The notes under the pieces are model-generated. The model was not told the origin of the DNA and did no database searches. It saw nothing but the letters and a program-made list of their open reading frames with translations. A program made the position numbers and the translations under genes. Shown here piece after piece: positions 57,506 through 63,587 of a DNA stretch of 64,000 bases. The DNA lies in IMG/VR virus record IMGVR_UViG_3300009506_000001, positions 91,246 through 155,245 of that record; one strand, given 5' to 3'. Each line of letters begins with the position of its first letter. Within the stretch, counting starts at the first letter, position 1. This DNA comes from a virus.

Positions 57506-58603
57506 TTAGGACATTGCGAAGAAAGCAACCACGGCGATCAAAAGGATAGCACCAGCTACGTACAGCAGCTTATTGCCACCCCCAGAGTCTCCACCGTTTC
57601 CATCCGCCGTGCCGCCAGTAGAATCGCTTCCAGACTCTGGAACAGCGACAGTGTTTTCTGGACTTGCGGCATCTTGTACAGAGTTTGACTCGTTTGCGTT
57701 TAGGCTCGACGTGTCGCCCTCCGACTGGGAGTCGGATGAAGTCTCTGCAGTACCCATTGGCTGCAAGAAACGATATGTGAACAGAGCGGCACTGCCGTTT
57801 AGTTCTGGACGCTGTGTGAACCCATACTTAACCATCTTGTTGTTGATGTCTTCAACCAGCTTCTTATAACCAACGTTATAAGCGTTTGCCTTTAGAGTAT
57901 CAACTAGCATGTAGGTAAAAGCACCCATGTACTTGCCACCAATGTATGCATCAGCAGAGGTTTGATCAGATTCACAACCAGAAAGCAAAAGACCAGTCTG
58001 ATTAAGATCACGAGCAACTGCACGTGGCTTATTGAAAGTTAATTCACGATCTTCAACAAGCGTCTGAACGTGAGCTGGTGGAGGAAGATAACGACCACCC
58101 TTTGCATGTGGCTTTCTGAGAACCTTCTTGATAAGACGTGTTGCAAGAGGCTGGTATTGGTTAGCTTGATCAAGACCAGAACCACTGTGGCAGCTATCAA
58201 GAGAAACCGTTAAGTTAACACCAGCTGGAACTGTATCAAAGATGCGGTGCAGGTCATCGTCACGGATCATCTTGTCAGCCCAGTTTAGATCAACAGGGCA
58301 AATGATTTCGTCCATGCCGTCTGGCTCATTATCACCACCTGGCTGGTTAGGGAACTGCGAACCGTGTCCACTGTAGTGAAAGTAAAGGACATCACCTGGA
58401 GCAGCATTTGCAACCAGATTTCGAAGGCCTTTAATGATTGCAGCGGTAGTTGCTGCGTTGTCGGTTAGCATTGTGATGTCTGTGAAACCATAATGGTTCT
58501 TTAAGACATCTTTCATTGCCGTGACATCATTTACACACCCACGTAGTGAGTAAGTGGTGCCAGGGTAGTTGATTCCTACTAGAAGTGCACGTTTCTTTGC
58601 CAT
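57506..58603 (-). CDS. Metacaspase (peptidase C14) with C-terminal membrane anchor
   Basis: A 365-residue protein. The caspase-fold p20 region starts KRALLVGINYPGTTYSLRGCVNDV, with catalytic His in YFHYSGHGSQ (H80) and Cys in VSLDSCHSGSG (C138); GLLLSGCESDQTSADAY and GAFTYMLVDTL follow as in type I metacaspases. Residues ~285-340 are a Ser/Gly/Asp/Glu linker and ~343-364 a hydrophobic helix (KLLYVAGAILLIAVVAFF), so it is tail-anchored with the enzyme in the cytoplasm. A late element CATAAATA lies 26 bases upstream. Metacaspases cut after Arg/Lys, usually with calcium. A role in lysis, host shutoff or virion processing is open. Confidence 0.93.
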   Translation of the reverse strand: MAKKRALLVGINYPGTTYSLRGCVNDVTAMKDVLKNHYGFTDITMLTDNAATTAAIIKGLRNLVANAAPGDVLYFHYSGHGSQFPNQPGGDNEPDGMDEIICPVDLNWADKMIRDDDLHRIFDTVPAGVNLTVSLDSCHSGSGLDQANQYQPLATRLIKKVLRKPHAKGGRYLPPPAHVQTLVEDRELTFNKPRAVARDLNQTGLLLSGCESDQTSADAYIGGKYMGAFTYMLVDTLKANAYNVGYKKLVEDINNKMVKYGFTQRPELNGSAALFTYRFLQPMGTAETSSDSQSEGDTSSLNANESNSVQDAASPENTVAVPESGSDSTGGTADGNGGDSGGGNKLLYVAGAILLIAVVAFFAMS

Positions 58604-58628
58604 ATATTTCCTCCTTGAAATGATATGG

Positions 58629-58636
58629 TATTTATG
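58629..58636 (-). promoter_or_regulatory. T4-type late promoter element CATAAATA
   Basis: Minus-strand CATAAATA 26 bases upstream of the metacaspase ATG and just downstream of the RNase P RNA 3' end, with an AAGGAGG-like site between it and the ATG. It suggests the metacaspase is a late gene. Confidence 0.6.
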
Positions 58637-58641
58637 AAAAT

Positions 58642-58886
58642 AGTTGGCCTATAGCCAGGGTTCTGTCGAGGACAATCATCCGTCTCTGGATTTCTCCAGG
58701 CTCGTGTGGGCCATACGCCCACCGTAGCTGCCACAACCCGACCTCATAGCGTGGAACTTGGCTCGGTCTGTTTGTGTTGCACGCCCCCTTTCGGTATCAG
58801 CAGTAAAGCGACTTTCGTCTCCTACAGGTTCCTGGCGTGCCCTGAACTTCCTCTACACTTAACGTGCAGCGATTGTCTAGCCAACT
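58642..58886 (-). ncRNA. rnpB: RNase P RNA (bacterial type A-like, compact)
   Basis: A 245-base RNA on the minus strand. P1 pairs AGTTGGC at the 5' end with GCCAACT at the 3' end. The catalytic core P4 is present: 5' strand GAGGAAGTTCAGGGC and 3' strand GACAGAACCCTGGCTATAGG, close to the bacterial consensus GAGGAAAGUCC.GGC / ACAGAACCCGGCUUAU. A GCGTGCAACACAAACAGACCG stretch matches the conserved GUGCAACAGA.A...ACCG region. It is much shorter than host rnpB (350-400), so some peripheral helices are missing. It should process tRNA 5' ends with the host protein subunit; no rnpA was seen. Confidence 0.85.
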
Positions 58887-58893
58887 ATAAATA
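58886..58893 (+). promoter_or_regulatory. T4-type late promoter element TATAAATA
   Basis: A perfect octamer on the plus strand 31 bases before the beta-propeller gene. It overlaps the first base of the divergent RNase P RNA and lies next to its -10 box. Confidence 0.6.
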
Positions 58894-58895
58894 CT

Positions 58896-58924
58896 ATTAT
58901 ATGTCAAAATTGGAGAAAAATCAA
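58896..58924 (-). promoter_or_regulatory. Sigma-70-type promoter of the RNase P RNA
   Basis: TTGATT (58919-58924), a 17-base spacer and TATAAT (58896-58901) on the minus strand. The distance to the predicted RNA start at 58886 is nine bases. The -35 box touches the ATG of the divergent gene. Confidence 0.7.
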
Positions 58925-59763
58925 TGCCGTTAATTATGTCAACCCCATTTGGTGCAGAAACAGTTGTGTATCCGCCTTGGGATCTAACAGGGTTTACATT
59001 ATCTTCGTCATTTTCTGTCGCAGGTGACGGTGCCAGTTTTCTACACGGCGTTGATTTCAACAATGATGGTACAAAAGGGTATGTTATTGACCAGAGTACT
59101 CATAAGGTATATCAATATTCACTATCAACTCCATATGACTTTTCTTCGCCATCGGCATCATACGAATCGCAGTATGATTTCACAGCACAGACAAACCTTG
59201 CTGGTGATATGGCGTGGTCCCGCAATGGACTATTCTTGTATGTGTTGAGTCAGTCTGGACAGAGAGTATACCAATACGAGCCTACGATTCCTTTTGATGC
59301 TAGTACGGCTGTTTATAGTGGTACATTTGTAGCCCTTAATCCTTTGAATGCCGGCATAGTAAATCCAAGGGGATTAGCGATTAGTGAAAATGGCGATCGG
59401 TTGTATGTGACAAACAGCGGTAGTGGTACTAATGGTGTTTATGAATTTATTCTTGGAACGAACTATGTGGTTAGCAGTGCTTCTTTTTCCTACTTTATAC
59501 CACCTGAAGGAACGTCTACGTGCCCTGGAATTCGATTCCAGCCAGGTGGTCTTTATATGACGTATATTAGTGATGCACCTGATAATGTTTACTTGTACCA
59601 ATTGACGTCAGCTTATGATCTTTCAACGGCAACGTTTATTCAAACCTTTGCTACAACTGATCCCGGCAACTTCCCTTCAGGCATTGCATGGAATCCAGAT
59701 GGTAGTTCGTTCTGCACCTGTGACTTTGGAACCAATACGGTTTATAGGTATGTTAAGGCTTAA
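58924..59763 (+). CDS. Beta-propeller-like protein, probably virion tail
   Basis: A 279-residue protein with a GGAG site upstream. It contains repeated blades: FNNDGTKGYVIDQSTHKVYQYS, WSRNGLFLYVLSQSGQRVYQYE, SENGDRLYVTNSGSGTNGVYEF and WNPDGSSFCTCDFGTNTVYRY, each with the pattern of D/NG followed by YV then VYQY. The first 20 residues resemble a short attachment peptide. Late promoter and plus-strand orientation match the tail fibre genes at 14-18 kb, so a fibre or decoration role is likely. Confidence 0.75.
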   Translation: MPLIMSTPFGAETVVYPPWDLTGFTLSSSFSVAGDGASFLHGVDFNNDGTKGYVIDQSTHKVYQYSLSTPYDFSSPSASYESQYDFTAQTNLAGDMAWSRNGLFLYVLSQSGQRVYQYEPTIPFDASTAVYSGTFVALNPLNAGIVNPRGLAISENGDRLYVTNSGSGTNGVYEFILGTNYVVSSASFSYFIPPEGTSTCPGIRFQPGGLYMTYISDAPDNVYLYQLTSAYDLSTATFIQTFATTDPGNFPSGIAWNPDGSSFCTCDFGTNTVYRYVKA

Positions 59764-59975
59764 TAGTCCTTAGGGATTCTCTTGCCTTCTTTGCGGGAAT
59801 ACTTTTTCTTGTCTTCATGACGACCAGCACCAGATGTCTGAGCAAATTTTGCCACGGGATTAGATGGCTTATCCATTGTTGGATTCTCCACCTTCTCTTT
59901 GCGTGCTCGCTTTGCCTCACGCTTCCGTTTGTTTGCACTCTTTGCCATCTCTGTTAGTATCTCTGCTAGTTTCAT
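59760..59975 (-). CDS. Small basic protein with MKLAEI leader
   Basis: A 71-residue protein: leader MKLAEILTEMAKSANKR followed by a basic stretch (KREAKRARKEKVENP) and a hydrophilic end. The stop overlaps the convergent propeller gene stop by four bases. The leader fits a capsid-targeting sequence with (L/I)-x-E cleavage, so it may be a packaged DNA-binding protein (inference). Confidence 0.65.
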   Translation of the reverse strand: MKLAEILTEMAKSANKRKREAKRARKEKVENPTMDKPSNPVAKFAQTSGAGRHEDKKKYSRKEGKRIPKDY

Positions 59976-59976
59976 T

Positions 59977-60495
59977 TTACTTTCCCAAAAAGTATTTGCG
60001 AGCTGCTTCTAGATTTGCATCTAGTTCTTCCAGTACTTCAAAGTCATCGATGTTTGGCATAACCCAAATGACTTCCATTGGAAACTTGTTTGTAATCGCA
60101 TGCCACAATGCGTTATGCTTCTGCACATTGCGATAGAGCTCATCATCAGCGGCAGCCTTTTGAATTGCTCGACGCAATTTTTCTGGTGCCCTTGTTAAAC
60201 GATGACGCCAACTCTTTAATGCATCGTTCAAATCATATCCCGATTTGAAGCCACCTGACATAACAGGACGCTTCAAAAACGCCTGCATCTCTCGCATTTG
60301 AGGTCCGTATTTACGCTGAACGTCCATTGCAAGTGCTTGATCTCTTGCATCAGCGGCGTCAATGTCTGCAGCGATTGCATCTACGTCCAGACCATGATCC
60401 CGCTGTTTGGTGGAAATGTTGTTGATGAAATCTCGTTCTTGCTTTTTCGCACCGAAGTCAACAACATCACCCTCAAGAATGTCAGATAGTTTCAT
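59977..60495 (-). CDS. Hypothetical protein with MKLSDI leader
   Basis: A 172-residue helical protein (MKLSDILEGDVVDFGAKKQERDF; LDVDAIAADIDAADARDQALAMDV; LEELDANLEAARKYFLGK). A perfect TATAAATA at 60502-60509 sits just upstream, so it is probably expressed late with the small basic protein that follows. The leader suggests packaging in the head (inference). Confidence 0.7.
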   Translation of the reverse strand: MKLSDILEGDVVDFGAKKQERDFINNISTKQRDHGLDVDAIAADIDAADARDQALAMDVQRKYGPQMREMQAFLKRPVMSGGFKSGYDLNDALKSWRHRLTRAPEKLRRAIQKAAADDELYRNVQKHNALWHAITNKFPMEVIWVMPNIDDFEVLEELDANLEAARKYFLGK

Positions 60496-60718
60496 AAAGT
60501 GTATTTATATCTGACAGCTTTCGTTTGTGGAACTTTGATTTGATGCGAATTGTATAGCATCTGTGGGCAGAATTATAATAGATTGAGTTTGGTGATTTCT
60601 GAATTTTTTCACAGAGTTCAACAAGCGATTGCTTGTTTGAAGAGTATGCATATACATTTCCACCTATTCCTGTCTTGATGGTTGCTTTCTCAGAAACAGA
60701 TGTGAAAATCCTACTCAT
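60482..60718 (-). CDS. Small hypothetical protein
   Basis: A 78-residue protein (MSRIFTSVSEKATIKTGIGGNV; YYNSAHRCYTIRIKSKFHKRKL). It overlaps the next gene start by 14 bases, and the late element lies inside its 3' end. No function recognised. Confidence 0.6.
   Translation of the reverse strand: MSRIFTSVSEKATIKTGIGGNVYAYSSNKQSLVELCEKIQKSPNSIYYNSAHRCYTIRIKSKFHKRKLSDINTLYETI
60502..60509 (-). promoter_or_regulatory. T4-type late promoter element TATAAATA
   Basis: A perfect octamer on the minus strand, seven bases before the ATG at 60495, inside the 3' end of the upstream gene. The short distance would give a very short leader. Confidence 0.5.
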
Positions 60719-60725
60719 AAAGAAT

Positions 60726-60810
60726 TGGTACCCGAGGAGGGAATCGAACCCCCACGCCTTGCGGCACTAGAACCTAAATCTAGCGTGTCTACCAGTTCCA
60801 CCACTCGGGC
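60726..60810 (-). tRNA. tRNA-Leu (anticodon UAG)
   Basis: An 85-base class II tRNA with encoded CCA. Acceptor GCCCGAG/CTCGGGT (G-U first pair), anticodon stem CTAGA/TCTAG around TTTAGGT with UAG, a long variable arm GCCGCAAGGC and T arm with TTCGATT. It reads CUA codons. Confidence 0.95.
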
Positions 60811-60813
60811 AAA

Positions 60814-61026
60814 TTAACCGTACTTTCGTTCTTCATTTTTCTTGGCAAGGTATTCGAGAAAGCGATCCAGCTCAAATTCCTTACCTAGCATGGAAGTTGT
60901 TTTCTTCCATTCAACGAGCTCGTAACACTCGTGGCTACAAACAGTTCCGCCGTATACGTGGAATGTGGTTGGGAAAGGCCTACCACATCCGTTGCAAAAA
61001 ACTTCTTGTTCAGAAAATAATGCCAT
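60814..61026 (-). CDS. Small zinc-finger protein
   Basis: A 70-residue protein with two Cys pairs (EVFCNGCGRPFPTTF and TVCSHECYELVEW) and a helical end (LDRFLEYLAKKNEERKYG). The arrangement resembles treble-clef fingers. It abuts the next gene by one base. No function recognised. Confidence 0.65.
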   Translation of the reverse strand: MALFSEQEVFCNGCGRPFPTTFHVYGGTVCSHECYELVEWKKTTSMLGKEFELDRFLEYLAKKNEERKYG

Positions 61027-61247
61027 TATGGGTTCAAAAAGTCCATCGCTCTATCGTATGCATCATCGCCTGGATCCGAACCAGAGTCAACAGCATCAGG
61101 AGCACATGGGGCTAACACAACACCCAACCCAGCCCAAAGTGCACGACACTCCTCGAATTCATCTTCTGTCATTCGGATGCCACGGATTTGATCCGCTGCA
61201 GCGTCTAGTAGTTCTTCGAAGGTGAAGTCATTGACCAGATCGACCAT
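61026..61247 (-). CDS. Small acidic protein, hypothetical
   Basis: A 73-residue protein (MVDLVNDFTFEELLDAAADQIRG; DEFEECRALWAGLG). It overlaps the Fe-S-like gene upstream by 20 bases. No family recognised. Confidence 0.6.
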   Translation of the reverse strand: MVDLVNDFTFEELLDAAADQIRGIRMTEDEFEECRALWAGLGVVLAPCAPDAVDSGSDPGDDAYDRAMDFLNP

Positions 61248-61389
61248 CCTGAATCTCTTTTATTATCTGTTGGCGTTGCTCCTCAGTATATTTGAGCCAT
61301 TCACCAATCTGTTGTTTTGTACGCTTACAGCCTGTGCAGACTCCGTCTTTCAGCTTACAAACATTGATACAAGGAGTCGAAACTTTCAT
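61228..61389 (-). CDS. DUF1289-like small Cys protein
   Basis: A 53-residue protein from the ATG at 61389 (MKVSTPCINVCKLKDGVCTGCKRT), with the C-x3-C...C-x2-C pattern and IGEWLKYTEEQRQQII helix of DUF1289, a family of small predicted metal or Fe-S proteins common in proteobacteria. The longer open frame upstream covers a tRNA and is not used. Confidence 0.8.
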   Translation of the reverse strand: MKVSTPCINVCKLKDGVCTGCKRTKQQIGEWLKYTEEQRQQIIKEIQDGRSGQ

Positions 61390-61507
61390 GTTCTTAGTAG
61401 TTAGGTTTAAAGGGACCTTCAGCTCAGTAATTACGACATTGACGTTTGCAACCATCTCTGACAACCTACCCACTCTCCCAGCAGCGTCGTGGGTCCGCTG
61501 AACTACT

Positions 61508-61583
61508 TGGAGCGGGCGAAGAGGCTCGAACTCTCGACCTGTTGCATGGCAAGCAACTGCTCTACCAACTGAGCTACACCCGC
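61508..61583 (-). tRNA. tRNA-Gly (anticodon GCC)
   Basis: A 76-base cloverleaf with encoded CCA: acceptor GCGGGTG/CGCCCGC-type pairing, anticodon stem GTTGC/GCAAC around TTGCCAT with GCC, T loop TTCGAGC. It reads GGC and GGU. Confidence 0.93.
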
Positions 61584-61591
61584 TTGTGTTT

Positions 61592-62143
61592 TTATTTATT
61601 GCGACTCCGTCCGACGACAACCATTCCGAGAATACCGGAACCAAATAACCATCCAGCCGCAGGGACCGGAACAGTAGTCACATTCTCGTACACATCAAAC
61701 GAGTACGAAAGTAGGTTATAGTCCGCGACTCCCGGATAGTTAGACGTAAATGTTGCCTGGACGGGGTTTGACAATATTGCTGCAACCTGTTCTAGTGTTA
61801 GCGAAACGTTGTATACTGTTGGGCTGATGCTTGGGCTGTACGAGGCGGATTCGAACACGCTGCCCACGTCTGAGAATGTTACCACAGCACCATCGTATCC
61901 TTCGTTGGAAGTGGAATCGTCTTTCACTGTGAACGTAAAATCAACGCCGACCAGATCACCGGAAAGAAGCATGTCAAGGGTGACAGCATTGTTACCATTG
62001 ATATACAGTCCAGAACCAAAACTGTCGGAATATGTGGTACAGAGGTTCGCACCCGTAACACCTGAAGGGTCACAGGACGACACAGTCACAGCTGAACTTG
62101 CGGCTGAAAAAAGCATCAGCGCAGCGAAAACGAGTTTCTTCAT
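61592..62143 (-). CDS. Secreted protein with VPLPA/PEP-CTERM-like sorting tail
   Basis: A 183-residue protein from the ATG at 62143, with GGAGAT upstream. Residues 1-20 are a signal peptide (KKLVFAALMLFSAASSAVT). The middle is Ser/Thr/Val-rich beta sequence with two Cys pairs. The C-terminus is VPVPAAGWLFGSGILGMVVV followed by a basic RSRNK: the proline motif, membrane helix and Arg cluster of VPLPA-CTERM proteins, normally processed by exosortase. No exosortase is in the window, so host machinery would be needed. The longer upstream frame covers tRNA-Pro and is not used. Confidence 0.8.
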   Translation of the reverse strand: MKKLVFAALMLFSAASSAVTVSSCDPSGVTGANLCTTYSDSFGSGLYINGNNAVTLDMLLSGDLVGVDFTFTVKDDSTSNEGYDGAVVTFSDVGSVFESASYSPSISPTVYNVSLTLEQVAAILSNPVQATFTSNYPGVADYNLLSYSFDVYENVTTVPVPAAGWLFGSGILGMVVVGRSRNK

Positions 62144-62178
62144 TAAATCATCTCCTAGGGGTTGCGAATGGTTAAAAT

Positions 62179-62255
62179 TGGTCGGAGTACGAGGATTCGA
62201 ACCTCGGACCCCCTGCTCCCAAAGCAGGTGCTCTACCAAGCTGAGCTACACTCCG
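62179..62255 (-). tRNA. tRNA-Pro (anticodon UGG)
   Basis: A 77-base cloverleaf with encoded ACCA: acceptor CGGAGTG with ACTCCG, anticodon stem CCTGC/GCAGG around TTTGGGA with UGG, T loop TTCGAAT. The first base C is usual for tRNA-Pro. It reads CCN codons. Confidence 0.95.
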
Positions 62256-62306
62256 ATCTGATGATAGATTACATGAAATGTCGGAAAAGGACAACATATA
62301 TTTACT

Positions 62307-62384
62307 TGGAGTCCCTAGCGAGAGTCGAACTCGCATCTAATCGTTTAGGAAACGATTGCTCTAGTCCATTTAAGCTATAGGGAC
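62307..62384 (-). tRNA. tRNA-Arg (anticodon CCU)
   Basis: A 78-base cloverleaf with encoded CCA: acceptor GTCCCTA/TAGGGAC, anticodon stem ATCGT/ACGAT around TTCCTAA with CCU, T loop TTCGACT. It reads AGG, a codon often rare in hosts. Confidence 0.93.
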
Positions 62385-62388
62385 AAAA

Positions 62389-62580
62389 CTATTTGAGGCC
62401 AAGAGCACGCAAGTTTTCGTCACTTTCAATGTAGCGACCAATTGCTTTGTTCTTGGCAATTATTTCGGCTCGTTTTTCTTCGGTGGGTAACAATTCGTAA
62501 TGACCATTACCCTTATCGACCAATTTGTACCCTTTAGTTGCACAGAAGGCTTTTCCCTTTTCAAATTGTTCTGGTGTCAT
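62389..62580 (-). CDS. Small hypothetical protein
   Basis: A 63-residue protein from the ATG at 62580 (MTPEQFEKGKAFCATKGYKLVD), with a helical C-terminus (EEKRAEIIAKNKAIGRYIESDE). The open frame continues upstream but only antisense-like sequence overlapping the next gene is found there. It ends five bases from tRNA-Arg. Confidence 0.65.
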   Translation of the reverse strand: MTPEQFEKGKAFCATKGYKLVDKGNGHYELLPTEEKRAEIIAKNKAIGRYIESDENLRALGLK

Positions 62581-62584
62581 TGTG

Positions 62585-62851
62585 CTACCACTCCATATCG
62601 GCGTAGAGATGATCTCCCCATTCGCCATCAAAGTAATCGTCATCTGGGCCATCGGGATAGAGGTCCGAAAACGCATGAGCCTCAAAACTACGCTCGAGAT
62701 CCTCTTTGCATTCAGGATGCAAGTAAAAGCCCTCGATGTTCCCAGCACACCAGATGATGTACTGTGGATCCTTGTTGATGACATCGATAAGCACCTCTCC
62801 TTTGTACTTACCAAATGTCATTTTGTGGTTGAGTTTGAGTATAGCAAACAT
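62585..62851 (-). CDS. DUF3820-like protein
   Basis: An 88-residue protein from the ATG at 62851, which overlaps the upstream TGA (TGATG). It contains MTFGKYKGEVLIDVINKDPQYIIWC, the core of the small domain found in DUF3820 proteins and in exonuclease C-termini, then an acidic tail. The role is unknown; related domains are linked to nucleases. Confidence 0.65.
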   Translation of the reverse strand: MFAILKLNHKMTFGKYKGEVLIDVINKDPQYIIWCAGNIEGFYLHPECKEDLERSFEAHAFSDLYPDGPDDDYFDGEWGDHLYADMEW

Positions 62852-63045
62852 CACTTTTTCGGCTCGTATACGATTTCTATCTCTGATCGATAAAGCTCCA
62901 CGACAGAACCCGTACCATCCATTTTACAATAGACGTACTCACCGTTGCGGGATTCGACAACACCTTTGCTGTCGCCCCGAACGATCATATTGTCGGGAGC
63001 GTTTATCCATTTGACTCGCTCGCCAGGTTCAGGATACCTAGCCAT
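62851..63045 (-). CDS. Small beta-rich protein
   Basis: A 64-residue protein from the ATG at 63045 (MARYPEPGERVKWINAPDNMIV), overlapping GatB/YqeY by eight bases. The strand pattern (GDSKGVVESRNGEYVYCKMDG; VELYRSEIEIVYEP) suggests an SH3-like barrel. No function recognised. Confidence 0.65.
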   Translation of the reverse strand: MARYPEPGERVKWINAPDNMIVRGDSKGVVESRNGEYVYCKMDGTGSVVELYRSEIEIVYEPKK

Positions 63046-63484
63046 TGAGATAGTCCCGAACCAAAGTGCTCGCTGCTTTTCCATCATAGGAACCAGCGTA
63101 GCGTTCTTTGAGTGCCTTCATCATCGTTCCCATGTCCTTTGGAGACGACAGACCGAGCTCATCGCCGATCTCGGTAATCTTGATGCGAAGGACTTCGTCG
63201 GACATTTGTCGAGGCAGGTACATCGCAAGGAAGTTGACCTCAAACTCAGCGACTTTGTGTGCAACAGAATCGGTTGCAGTTCGCTCCATCACTTCGGTGC
63301 TGCCTTTGATGAACTTTTTGATAACGGCAACAACCTCTTCGTCTGTTGTCTCACGGTTACCATCATTCTTGCCCACCATAGCAGCCTCACCAATTAGCGT
63401 GGTGAGAATTGCAGCAGGCTCATTCTTTTTCGTTTTACGAGCAGCGAGTTGATCAACTCTGAGTTGCTCCATTAGCGTTGCCAT
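63038..63484 (-). CDS. GatB/YqeY domain protein
   Basis: A 148-residue protein of the YqeY family: MEQLRVDQLAARKTKKNEPAAILTTLIGEA, a helical middle and LAMYLPRQMSDEVLRIKITEIG ... KDMGTMMKALKERYAG at the C-terminus. The same domain forms the tail of amidotransferase subunit GatB, where it touches tRNA. Stand-alone YqeY proteins are known in bacteria and T4-type marine phages; their role, probably tRNA-linked, is not established. It ends in TAG. Confidence 0.88.
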   Translation of the reverse strand: MATLMEQLRVDQLAARKTKKNEPAAILTTLIGEAAMVGKNDGNRETTDEEVVAVIKKFIKGSTEVMERTATDSVAHKVAEFEVNFLAMYLPRQMSDEVLRIKITEIGDELGLSSPKDMGTMMKALKERYAGSYDGKAASTLVRDYLNG

Positions 63485-63542
63485 GTTGACTCCTCCAAAT
63501 AGTTTTTACAAGTATACATCGTTCTTAAATTACAGGCAACAA

Positions 63543-63566
63543 AAAGGGCCACCGAAGTGACCCTTT
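63543..63566 (-). terminator. Rho-independent terminator
   Basis: On the minus strand AAAGGGTCAC-TTCG-GTGGCCCTTT followed by TTG, with a stable UUCG loop. It separates the Gly/Asp-repeat gene from the GatB/YqeY unit. Confidence 0.88.
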
Positions 63567-63587
63567 GATATTACCCGATGTGGGTTG

